NCBI GenBank assembly: GCA_019136395.1 | Contig: JAGVUH010000048.1 | Span: forward strand, 1 to 14,840 | Source: Gammaproteobacteria bacterium | GTDB taxonomy: Bacteria > Pseudomonadota > Gammaproteobacteria > Chromatiales > Chromatiaceae | Length of the DNA stretch: 14,840 nucleotides | Reading direction: 5' to 3' | Shown here: piece by piece, positions 1 through 5,469 of the stretch | Layout of the letters: each line of letters starts with the position of its first letter | Numbering within the stretch: position 1 is the first letter of the stretch | Program-made: the position numbers and the translations under genes | Notes under the pieces: model-generated | Databases searched by the model: none | Seen by the model: the letters and a program-made list of their open reading frames with translations, nothing else | Told to the model about the DNA's origin: nothing

Positions 1-495
1 GTGCGGTTCCCGGATGGTGTGGAAGAGCAAGGGGTGATGGACGTGGCCGGCGAAGATCAGGCTGGCGCTGGTGGCGGCCAGGCAACGTCGGGCCGCCCGC
101 TCGTCGCTGACGTACTCCCAGTCCGGGGGCCGCTCGGCGCTGGCATGGACGAAGAGGGTGCCGTCGCGCTCGACCGTATAGGGCAGGGCGGCGAGGAAGT
201 CCCGCTCCGCGGCGGACAGCCGGGTCCGCGTCCAGAGGGCGGCCTCCCGCGCCGCAGCGTTCATGTCCAGACAGAGGCCCGCCAGGGCCGCCTCGTCGTG
301 ATTGCCGCGCACCAGGATGGCCCCCGACGCGGCATGGCGCTGGATGATCGCCAGGCAGGCCTCGGGGTCGGCCCCATAACCGACGAGATCCCCCAGGAAG
401 GCGTAGCCCTCCGCCCCCTGGCGTTCGGCATGGGCCAGGCAGGCGGTCAGGGCCTCCAGATTGGCGTGGATGTCGGCAAGGATGGCGAGGTTCAT
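1..495 (-). CDS. Metallophosphoesterase (calcineurin-like), C-terminus beyond the left edge
   Basis: The minus strand reads open for 165 codons from an ATG at 493-495 to the window edge, so the C-terminus is missing. The protein begins MNLAILADIHANLEAL and shows the metallophosphoesterase metal-site motifs in order: DxH (D8, H10), GDLVGYG (35-41), GNHDE (64-68) and GHVH (150-153). DIHGN-like starts followed by GDLVGYGPDP-like motifs are typical of small cytoplasmic phosphodiesterases/phosphatases of the YfcE/MJ0936-like group, which bind two divalent metals. The substrate cannot be told from the sequence. The start fits the family N-terminus, although no strong Shine-Dalgarno precedes it. It is the last gene of the minus-strand run, about 120 bp downstream of the SRPBCC-like gene and separated from it by a GC-rich palindrome. 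It is distinct from the CpdA-type enzyme at the other end of the window. Family is seen with high confidence; specific function is unknown. Confidence 0.9.
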   Translation of the reverse strand, partial: MNLAILADIHANLEALTACLAHAERQGAEGYAFLGDLVGYGADPEACLAIIQRHAASGAILVRGNHDEAALAGLCLDMNAAAREAALWTRTRLSAAERDFLAALPYTVERDGTLFVHASAERPPDWEYVSDERAARRCLAATSASLIFAGHVHHPLLFHTIREPH

Positions 496-563
496 GGCGG
501 GTATCCGTTCAGCCCTTTTCCGCCCTGGGGCTGGCTTTGGAGGCACCAGCCGCCGATGCTACA

Positions 564-604
564 CCTCCCTCCCCACTGGCGGGGGAGGGTCGGGGAGAGG
601 GGAA
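564..604 (-). repeat. GC-rich palindromic intergenic element, copy 1
   Basis: The minus strand of 571-589 reads CCCTCCCCCGCCAGTGGGG. The flanking bases add an 8-bp perfect stem (CCCTCCCC paired with GGGGAGGG, loop of about 7). The first 14 bases, CCCTCCCCCGCCAG, recur exactly on the plus strand at 5356-5369, and the C-rich sequence around them is also alike in both copies. It fills most of the gap between the SRPBCC-like gene and the metallophosphoesterase. It could be a REP-like dispersed repeat or a transcript 3'-end hairpin. No T-tract follows, so a classical terminator is not supported. Confidence 0.55.
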
Positions 605-615
605 ATGAACGATGG

Positions 616-1401
616 TCATGGCGCGAACGCTAGCACGAGAACCAGGCCGAGAAAAATGGCGAATTCCCCGAGGCTGACCCAGAGGATCAGGCGCACGATC
701 CGCCGCTGACGGGGCGGAAGGCCCGGCAGGAAGCGCGCTTGCCACCAGCGCCAGCCAGGCAGCCAGCCCCAGCGCTGGCGGGCAGGCAGATGCCGGCGCA
801 GGGCCGCCACCCAGGGCACCAGGCCGCGGTCCACCGCGGCGAGGCGGGGGTCCGCGGGGTCGGTGATCCGGGGGTAGCGCTCGCTGAGGATGAGACGCGC
901 CCCCATGGCCAAGGGCTCGACGGTGAAGACCGAGTCCTGCTTGAGGCCCACCGTGTAGCTGAAGACTGGACCCTGGGGCCGGTCAGCGCGGCGCACCACC
1001 GTCTCCAGGCGCTGGCCATTCAGCTCATTGGTCGCCGTGAGGCGAAAGCCGTCCGGCAGGGATTCCCAGCGCTCGATCTCCAGGTGCGGGTTGAGCCGAA
1101 AGAGCAGTTCGGTGTTGGCGAGAAAGGCCAGCAGCTCGTCGGCCGTGAGTGGCAGATCGATCTGGGCCCGGGCCTCGTCATGGTTGCTGGTCTCCCCACC
1201 GGCGGGGATCACCGGACTTGGGACGATTATCCCATCGCCGTGCGCGATCATCGGACGCGGGTCACTTACCACCCCACTGGCCGGCATCACCTGACTTAGG
1301 TCTCTTTGCCCCCCACAGGGCGATATCAACGGACTGGGGAAGCTTGTTTCCTTGCTTGACGGTATCAGGGGACTTGTCTGGCGTGGCTGAAAACCTTCCA
1401 T
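616..1401 (-). CDS. SRPBCC-like protein with N-terminal 13-residue repeats and a C-terminal membrane anchor
   Basis: This is a 261-aa product if the ATG at 1401 is used. Residues 9-73 are five tandem 13-residue units (consensus roughly PSPLIPxGGxxSx). A globular stretch follows at about 76-205, starting IDLPLTADELLAFLANT and continuing as alternating beta strands. That pattern resembles SRPBCC/polyketide-cyclase-like proteins, which hold hydrophobic ligands; the assignment is by overall look, not by a signature motif. A basic, Trp/Arg-rich linker (about 206-233) leads to one hydrophobic helix (about 235-259), probably a membrane anchor with the domain in the cytoplasm. The gene starts 19 bp after the UspA-like stop, so co-transcription or coupling is likely. 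No clear Shine-Dalgarno precedes the ATG. The repeat region uses codons rare elsewhere in the window (ATA, AGT, AGA, AAG) and is less GC-rich. The true start may therefore lie inside the repeats (M39, M51 or a GTG near residue 64). Function unknown. Confidence 0.7.
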   Translation of the reverse strand: MEGFQPRQTSPLIPSSKETSFPSPLISPCGGQRDLSQVMPASGVVSDPRPMIAHGDGIIVPSPVIPAGGETSNHDEARAQIDLPLTADELLAFLANTELLFRLNPHLEIERWESLPDGFRLTATNELNGQRLETVVRRADRPQGPVFSYTVGLKQDSVFTVEPLAMGARLILSERYPRITDPADPRLAAVDRGLVPWVAALRRHLPARQRWGWLPGWRWWQARFLPGLPPRQRRIVRLILWVSLGEFAIFLGLVLVLAFAP

Positions 1402-1416
1402 GATCGGTGGCTTGAC
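1183..1416. repeat. 39-bp tandem repeat, 5 clear copies plus a degenerate sixth
   Basis: On the plus strand the triplet ATC followed by an xxGGACTT-like block recurs at 1208, 1247, 1286, 1325 and 1364, exactly 39 bp apart each time. A weaker copy has its ATC at 1403. Units run 1183-1221, 1222-1260, 1261-1299, 1300-1338 and 1339-1377, with the degenerate one at 1378-1416. Because 39 is a multiple of three, every unit encodes 13 residues in frame in the minus-strand gene. The sixth unit straddles that gene's ATG. Copies are diverged, so the array is not recent. Confidence 0.85.
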
Positions 1417-1420
1417 GGCC

Positions 1421-1933
1421 TCAGGGCCGCGGGGCGATCAGCAGGGGGCAGGTCAGGCCCCTGACCAGTGGCTCCAGGTCCAGGCGCGAGCGCAGGCCCG
1501 ACTCGCCCTTGCGGCGCGGGGGTCCCATGACGACCAGATCGGGCCGCTCCGCGGCGGCGACCGCCAGCACCTCCTTCGCCGGGTCGCCGTAGCGCAGCAG
1601 GGGCCGCCAGGCGATGCCGCGCGCCCTGGCTTCCCCCTCCACCACCGCCAGTTCGCGACGGGCATCCCCCTCCAGCAACTTCTCGACGTAATCGCCGAAG
1701 GCAGCGCGGGTGGAGGCGTTGTTCAGCCAGTCGTCCCCCTGCATGCCGCCCCAGAGGTCCGGCACCACCAGGCAATGAATAAGGTCGGTGTAACCGGGCT
1801 GGGCTATGCGCAGGGCCAGGGCCGCGGCCGCGGCCGCCCCCGGGGTGCCGTGGTGGCACAGCAGCAGCCGCTCCGGGGTGAAAGAGGCCGGGGTCAAAGG
1901 GTCCTGGGTGCAAGGCACCGCGTTCAAAGGCAT
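1421..1933 (-). CDS. Universal stress protein (UspA)-family protein with a degenerate nucleotide-binding motif
   Basis: The 170-aa product has a UspA-like alpha/beta layout. It has an early beta strand (ERLLLCHHGTPGA, about 21-33), a central helical stretch, the strand-turn ERPDLVVMGPP, and a C-terminal strand LTCPLLIAPRP that matches the usual 'CPVLVV' ending. UspA proteins are cytoplasmic and linked to stress survival, and many bind ATP through G-x2-G-x9-G(S/T). Here that region reads GPPRRKGESG and onward without the full glycine pattern, so ATP binding is doubtful. The ATG at 1931-1933 is the only start codon before the domain, but it falls inside a 15-bp tandem repeat. The first 20 residues (Thr/Pro-rich) are therefore probably a repeat-derived extension. 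It lies between the 42-aa membrane protein (150 bp upstream) and the SRPBCC-like gene (19 bp downstream). Confidence 0.8.
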   Translation of the reverse strand: MPLNAVPCTQDPLTPASFTPERLLLCHHGTPGAAAAAALALRIAQPGYTDLIHCLVVPDLWGGMQGDDWLNNASTRAAFGDYVEKLLEGDARRELAVVEGEARARGIAWRPLLRYGDPAKEVLAVAAAERPDLVVMGPPRRKGESGLRSRLDLEPLVRGLTCPLLIAPRP

Positions 1934-1949
1934 CGGGGTGAAAGACCCC
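1875..1949. repeat. 15-bp tandem repeat, five copies, across the UspA-like start codon
   Basis: Five contiguous 15-bp units occupy 1875-1889, 1890-1904, 1905-1919, 1920-1934 and 1935-1949. Their plus-strand forms are GGGGTGAAAGAGGCC, GGGGTCAAAGGGTCC, TGGGTGCAAGGCACC, GCGTTCAAAGGCATC and GGGGTGAAAGACCCC. The core G(G/T)T(G/C)(A/C)AAG is shared by all. The period is exact and divisible by three, adding five residues per copy to any frame. The UspA-like ATG lies in the fourth unit as numbered on the plus strand. Confidence 0.85.
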
Positions 1950-2019
1950 GGGGGTGTCCGGGGCGATGACTCCGTGGGCGCCTCCCGCCGAGATCCAGGT
2001 GGGGCCGGGGCCCCCCAAG

Positions 2020-2039
2020 GGGACCCCTGGCGGGGTCCC
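2020..2039. repeat. Perfect 8-bp inverted repeat with TGGC loop (palindrome copy 3)
   Basis: GGGACCCC (2020-2027) and GGGGTCCC (2032-2039) pair perfectly around the tetraloop TGGC. On the minus strand the centre reads CCCCGCCAGGGG, the core shared with the palindromes at 571-589 and 5356-5371. It lies in the 150-bp gap between the 42-aa gene and the UspA-like gene. It has no following T-tract on either strand, so an mRNA-stabilising or REP-like role is as likely as termination. Confidence 0.5.
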
Positions 2040-2083
2040 GGGGGGGATCGGACGGGGACTCGGCGCGCGACCCCGTCCCTGGC

Positions 2084-2212
2084 TCAGTTGCCAACGAAGA
2101 AGACAACGCCGATGGCGATAACCAGGGCGAAGATCAGCGCCCCGATGTCCTCCCGGCGGTCACTGACGAAGATGGACAGGTTGGTGCCGCGCTCGAATTT
2201 CTGTTCGGCCAT
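2084..2212 (-). CDS. 42-residue single-pass membrane protein downstream of the YeiH-type transporter
   Basis: ATG at 2210-2212, stop at 2084-2086. A GGAG Shine-Dalgarno (plus strand 2220-2223) lies 7 nt upstream. The protein begins MAEQKFERGTNLSIFVSDRR, continues EDIGA, and ends in one hydrophobic helix (about residues 24-41, LIFALVIAIGVVFFVGN). It is thus a charged N-terminal half followed by a C-terminal membrane span. The gene starts 30 bp after the transporter stop on the same strand, so the two are very probably co-translated from one message. Small single-span proteins in this position often act as accessory subunits or stabilisers of the adjacent transporter. That role is inferred from position only. 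I do not recognise the family. Short length makes it easy for automatic gene calling to miss. Confidence 0.8.
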   Translation of the reverse strand: MAEQKFERGTNLSIFVSDRREDIGALIFALVIAIGVVFFVGN

Positions 2213-2242
2213 GGTGGGTCTCCAATCAGGTGAAAAGGTAAA

Positions 2243-3997
2243 TTAGATGAATTCCCGCACGAACAGCAGGACGACGATGAGGGAGCCGACCGCCTTGAGG
2301 GTGCCGACGACGCCACCGATGATCAGCGGCTTGCCGCCGGCCTGTTTCAGGGACTTGACGGTGATCTGCATGCCCAGGCCGATGAGGCCGACGGCGAAGA
2401 GCCAGGCCAGCCACTCGCGGAAGGCGGCGATGGTCTTGGAACTGTGCCAGGCGGCCTTGCTCGCCTTCTCGATCGCCCCCTTGGCGCCGGCCTCCAGACC
2501 GGGCAACTTGGCCGTGGCGACCAGGACGCCATCCTGATCGCGGCTGGTCATCTTGCGGTTGGCGATCAGGTCCTTAAGCCCCTGCAGGGCGTCCGCCGGG
2601 GCGGCGTGGCGCTGGCCAATGTTGACGGCCTTGGCGGTGAAATGATCCGCCAGGGCCTGGGTGCCCTCGGGTCCACTTAACCGGACCAGTTCCGTCTCCA
2701 GGGCCCTGAGGTCCTTGTCGCCCAGCAGCTTGTCCTGCTTGACCTGCTCACCGCTGAAGTACTTGCCCTGATAGTGTCCCGCCGGAGAAAAGGCCCCCAG
2801 GGTGGACAGGGCGAACATGAGGATGAAGCCGAGGACGAAGACCGGGAACTTGGCGACGAGCACCTGGCCCAGGTTCACCTTTTGCGCCCCGACCTCGTGC
2901 TTGACGTACCAGGCGGCCAGCCAGAGGACGATCAGCGGCAGGAAGAGCACCCGGGTGATGTTGAAGATCTCGGCGACCTTGAGGGTCTCGATGCCGTGGG
3001 GATCGAAGGCCAGGGCCGCGCCGGCCACCTGGGCCGAGTTGAGGATGCCCGTGCCCGCCCAGGCCCCGAACTGCACCGGGCCCATGCCCAGCAGATGGCC
3101 GATGGTCGGGAAGATGAACATGCAGGCCACGCCCCAGACCAGGATGGTGCCGATGGTGTAGGCGATCTCCGCGGCCTTAGCGTTGACCACCGGCGAGGCG
3201 GCCACCGTGGCGGAGACGCCACAGACGCCCATCCCGGCGGAGAGCACCGCCGTCATCGAGTTCTCGGCCCGCATGCGCTTGCCCATGATCAGGACCAGCC
3301 ATACCGAGCCCAGGACGAAGATGCCGATCATGACCACCGACAAGGCGCCCAGTTGCGCCAGTTCGGCCGCGCTGTAGAGGGTGCCGAGGAGGATTACACC
3401 GGTCTTGAGGAAGAAGCGGGCGGTGCGCACCCCATTGGCGGCCCAGTCGGGGATGCGGAAGACATTGACGATGAGGATGCCGATGAGGATGCCCAGCACC
3501 ACGTAGTTGAGATTGAAGATCTTGGCGAAGTCCCAGCCCAGGGTAGGCTGCGCGGCCTTGCCCCAGCCGGCGAACAGGGGATCGAGCCCCCAGCGCACGA
3601 CGAAGGCGATGAAGATCAGATAGGCGATGCCCGGAAAGATGGACAGGTAGTAGTCCAGATGACCTTCGCGGGGACGCCAGGCCAGGATGCCGAGCCCGAG
3701 CAGGGTGGCGATGCCACCAAAAATGAAACTGTAGTTCGCCTGCTCGGCCTTGAGGTCGTTGAACTTGGACTTGGGTGGCGACAACTGCGGCGCGGGTTTG
3801 CCCTCCGCCGCCGCCTTCTCCGCGGCGGCGCTTACCTCCGCCGTGAATTTGTCCTGGGCCTTGACGTGCTCGGCGTAAGTGCTCTTGTGCAACCAGCCCT
3901 GGACGCCATCGAGGTTACCACTCTGATTCAGCCAGCCCCACAGTAGGACCACCAGGCCCATGATCAGCAGGGCGGGTGATTTTTTCGTGTAGATCAA
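2243..3997 (-). CDS. YeiH-family putative sulfate exporter, long form with two soluble insertions
   Basis: The 584-aa inner-membrane protein has about eleven hydrophobic segments (roughly 8-24, 90-106, 115-135, 165-182, 195-212, 218-238, 275-297, 345-365, 383-402, 528-546, 557-580). The family signature is seen as GMGVCGVSA (255-263) and GTGILNSAQVAGAA (315-328), typical of the YeiH/Cons_hypoth698 'putative sulfate exporter' family. Usual members have about 350 residues. The excess comes from a hydrophilic Lys/Ala-rich stretch after the first span (about 28-86) and an approximately 125-residue block between the last two pairs of spans (about 403-527). Transport of sulfate or another anion is a family annotation, weakly established. 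It starts with TTG (3995-3997) behind AAGGAG at 8 nt; the first in-frame ATG (M13) has no ribosome site and would cut the first span. It follows dnaJ by 70 bp and precedes the 42-aa membrane gene. Confidence 0.88.
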   Translation of the reverse strand: MIYTKKSPALLIMGLVVLLWGWLNQSGNLDGVQGWLHKSTYAEHVKAQDKFTAEVSAAAEKAAAEGKPAPQLSPPKSKFNDLKAEQANYSFIFGGIATLLGLGILAWRPREGHLDYYLSIFPGIAYLIFIAFVVRWGLDPLFAGWGKAAQPTLGWDFAKIFNLNYVVLGILIGILIVNVFRIPDWAANGVRTARFFLKTGVILLGTLYSAAELAQLGALSVVMIGIFVLGSVWLVLIMGKRMRAENSMTAVLSAGMGVCGVSATVAASPVVNAKAAEIAYTIGTILVWGVACMFIFPTIGHLLGMGPVQFGAWAGTGILNSAQVAGAALAFDPHGIETLKVAEIFNITRVLFLPLIVLWLAAWYVKHEVGAQKVNLGQVLVAKFPVFVLGFILMFALSTLGAFSPAGHYQGKYFSGEQVKQDKLLGDKDLRALETELVRLSGPEGTQALADHFTAKAVNIGQRHAAPADALQGLKDLIANRKMTSRDQDGVLVATAKLPGLEAGAKGAIEKASKAAWHSSKTIAAFREWLAWLFAVGLIGLGMQITVKSLKQAGGKPLIIGGVVGTLKAVGSLIVVLLFVREFI

Positions 3998-4005
3998 TGT
4001 CTCCT

Positions 4006-4011
4006 CTCCTT
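4006..4011 (-). promoter_or_regulatory. Ribosome binding site deciding the TTG start of the YeiH-type gene
   Basis: Minus-strand AAGGAG ends 8 nt before TTG at 3997. An ATG at 4014-4016 lies upstream of it but is out of frame, and the next in-frame ATG is 12 codons further in without any purine-rich site. The TTG is therefore preferred. Confidence 0.7.
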
Positions 4012-4048
4012 TGCATGGTTATCGCTTTTATGGTTTTGTTTTTATTAG

Positions 4049-4077
4049 GGGGTTTCCTGAGGGATCGCTAAAACCCC
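4049..4077 (-). other. Inverted repeat at the dnaJ 3' end, weak terminator candidate
   Basis: GGGGTTT (4049-4055) and AAACCCC (4071-4077) form a 7-bp stem overlapping the dnaJ stop codon (4068-4070). On the minus strand the sequence after the stem is A-rich rather than T-rich, so intrinsic termination is not well supported. The 70-bp gap to the transporter gene is markedly AT-rich for this genome and could also hold a promoter. I see no convincing -35/-10 pair. Confidence 0.3.
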
Positions 4078-5189
4078 ATCTTCTCGAAAAAGCCCTTGAC
4101 CCCATCCAGCCAGGAATGGGACTGGGGGCTGTGCTTGTCGCCACCGGCGGTGACGGATTCGTCGAACTCCCGCAGCAGCTCCTTCTGGCGCTCGGTCAGG
4201 TTGACGGGGGTCTCCACCAGAACCCGGCAGATAAGGTCACCGATGGCCCCGCCGCGCACGGGTTTGACGCCCTTGCCGCGGACGCGGAACATCTTGCCGG
4301 TCTGGGTGCCGGCCGGGATCTTGAGCATCACCTTGCCGTCGAGGGTCGGCACTTCCATTTCACCGCCCAGGGCGGCGGTGACGAAGCCGATGGGCACCTC
4401 ACAGAAGAGGTGATTGTCCTCGCGGGTGAAGATGGGGTGGCGCTCGACGGCGATCTGGACATAGAGATCCCCCGGCGGACCACCCTGCTCCCCTGGTTCC
4501 CCTTCCCCGGCCAGGCGGATGCGATCGCCGGTATCGACGCCGGGCGGCACCTTGACCGAGAGGGTCTTCTGCTCCTGCACCCGTCCCTGACCACGACAAT
4601 GGACGCAGGGGTCCTCGATGCGGGTGCCGGTCCCCCGGCATTGGGGACAGGTCTGCTGGATGGAGAAAAAGCCCTGCTGCATGCGCACCTGACCCAGACC
4701 ATTGCAGGTGGTGCAGGTGCGTGGCTTGGTGCCGGGCTTGGCCCCGCTGCCGCCGCAGTGATGGCACTCCACCAGGGTGGGGATGCGGATCTTGACCTCC
4801 TTGCCGGCCACCGCGTCTTCCAGGCTGAGGTTGAGGTCATAGCGCAGATCCGCGCCACGGTGGATGCGCCGGCCCCCGCCCCGGCCGCCGCCGAAGATGT
4901 CGCCGAAGACGTCGCCGAAGATGTCGCCGAAGCCCCCCGCCGGGCCCTGACCGAATCCGCCCTCGGCATCGACCCCGGCATGGCCGAACTGATCGTAGGC
5001 CGAGCGTTTGCGGGCATCCGTGAGGATTTCGTAGGCCTGCTTGGCCTCCTTGAACTTCTGTTCCCCCTCCGGGCCGGGGTTACGGTCCGGATGGTATTTC
5101 ATGGCCAGGCGCCGGTAGGCCTTCTTGATATCGGCCTCGCTGGCGTTGCGGGGGACCCCGAGGACTTCGTAATAATCGCGTTTGGACAT
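4068..5189 (-). CDS. dnaJ: Chaperone DnaJ (Hsp40)
   Basis: The 373-aa protein has the standard DnaJ architecture. The J domain (1-70) carries HPD at 33-35 and stimulates DnaK ATPase. A Gly/Phe region (about 78-108) includes [13 protein letters not shown], encoded by a 12-bp in-frame repeat. The zinc-binding domain has four CxxCxGxG motifs (C142/C145, C159/C162, C181/C184, C195/C198), and the substrate-binding C-terminal domain follows. It is cytoplasmic, delivers unfolded clients to DnaK, and works with DnaK and GrpE. Length and order match the family, with no missing residue. The ATG at 5187-5189 begins [12 protein letters not shown] as in other DnaJs, although no strong Shine-Dalgarno is visible. 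It lies 280 bp downstream of dnaK, an unusually long gap that holds hairpins and a TATAAT box, so it may have its own promoter as well as read-through from dnaK. Confidence 0.98.
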   Translation of the reverse strand: MSKRDYYEVLGVPRNASEADIKKAYRRLAMKYHPDRNPGPEGEQKFKEAKQAYEILTDARKRSAYDQFGHAGVDAEGGFGQGPAGGFGDIFGDVFGDIFGGGRGGGRRIHRGADLRYDLNLSLEDAVAGKEVKIRIPTLVECHHCGGSGAKPGTKPRTCTTCNGLGQVRMQQGFFSIQQTCPQCRGTGTRIEDPCVHCRGQGRVQEQKTLSVKVPPGVDTGDRIRLAGEGEPGEQGGPPGDLYVQIAVERHPIFTREDNHLFCEVPIGFVTAALGGEMEVPTLDGKVMLKIPAGTQTGKMFRVRGKGVKPVRGGAIGDLICRVLVETPVNLTERQKELLREFDESVTAGGDKHSPQSHSWLDGVKGFFEKMGF

Positions 5190-5233
5190 GGCGAGGGGAC
5201 GGCAGGATTCTCGAGCGGGGGTAAAGGCGGTGG

Positions 5234-5239
5234 ATTATA
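5234..5239 (-). promoter_or_regulatory. TATAAT box, candidate -10 of a dnaJ promoter
   Basis: The minus strand reads TATAAT exactly, 44 bp upstream of the dnaJ ATG, in otherwise GC-rich sequence. At 17-bp spacing the -35 position is CCGAAA, which is poor. TTGCCG occurs at 20-bp spacing. It could be a weak or activator-dependent promoter, or chance. Confidence 0.4.
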
Positions 5240-5264
5240 CGCGGCGGACCCGGCGTTTTCGGCA

Positions 5265-5295
5265 ACGGCCACCGCGAGGGACTTCGGGTGGCCGT
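5265..5295. other. 9-bp perfect hairpin in the dnaK-dnaJ spacer
   Basis: ACGGCCACC (5265-5273) and GGTGGCCGT (5287-5295) are perfectly complementary around a 13-nt loop. A second, bulged hairpin (GGCC-C-GGT with ACC-GGCC, about 5299-5318) abuts it. In the minus-strand message these precede the TATAAT box and dnaJ, so they could stabilise, process or attenuate the dnaK-dnaJ transcript. No T-tract follows either one. Confidence 0.5.
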
Positions 5296-5340
5296 GATGG
5301 CCCGGTTAGGGACCGGCCAGCTACGGGTGCGATCGTTCAG

Positions 5341-5389
5341 CCCCCTCCCCCCGACCCTCCCCCGCCAGGGGGGAAGGGGTAGGAGGGTC
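5341..5389. repeat. GC-rich palindromic intergenic element, copy 2
   Basis: An outer inverted repeat GACCCTCC (5353-5360) / GGAGGGTC (5382-5389) encloses the core CCCCCGCCAGGGGGG (5357-5371). The stretch CCCTCCCCCGCCAG matches the minus strand of copy 1, and the core is shared with the palindrome at 2020-2039. It lies 81 bp after the dnaK stop. Confidence 0.55.
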
Positions 5390-5469
5390 AGTGGCTTGCG
5401 CCGCTGAAACCCTCCGGGGGGCGAGGAGTCTGAACAAATACCGCACCCGCGAGGACCATCACCTCCAGG

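Noticed and set aside
1149..1403. Plus-strand ORF whose translation also shows 13-residue repeats (SPDLGxL...PH)
   Set aside because: Any frame across a 39-bp tandem repeat shows 13-residue periodicity. This ORF has no ribosome site and opposes a gene with a plausible domain, so periodicity is not evidence of coding here.
1183..1416. CRISPR array
   Set aside because: The 39-bp units are contiguous with no unique spacers and are degenerate throughout, so this is a tandem repeat.
1365..2018. Minus-strand frame with pentapeptide-like GVFHP-DAFER-GALHP-GPFDP-GLFHP repeats
   Set aside because: The pentapeptides come from the 15-bp DNA repeat read in another frame; the rest of the ORF is a shadow of the UspA-like gene.
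4011..5297. 428-codon plus-strand ORF opposite dnaJ, and a similar 390-codon one opposite the transporter (2774-3946)
   Set aside because: Both are antisense shadows of clear minus-strand genes and have no recognisable domains.
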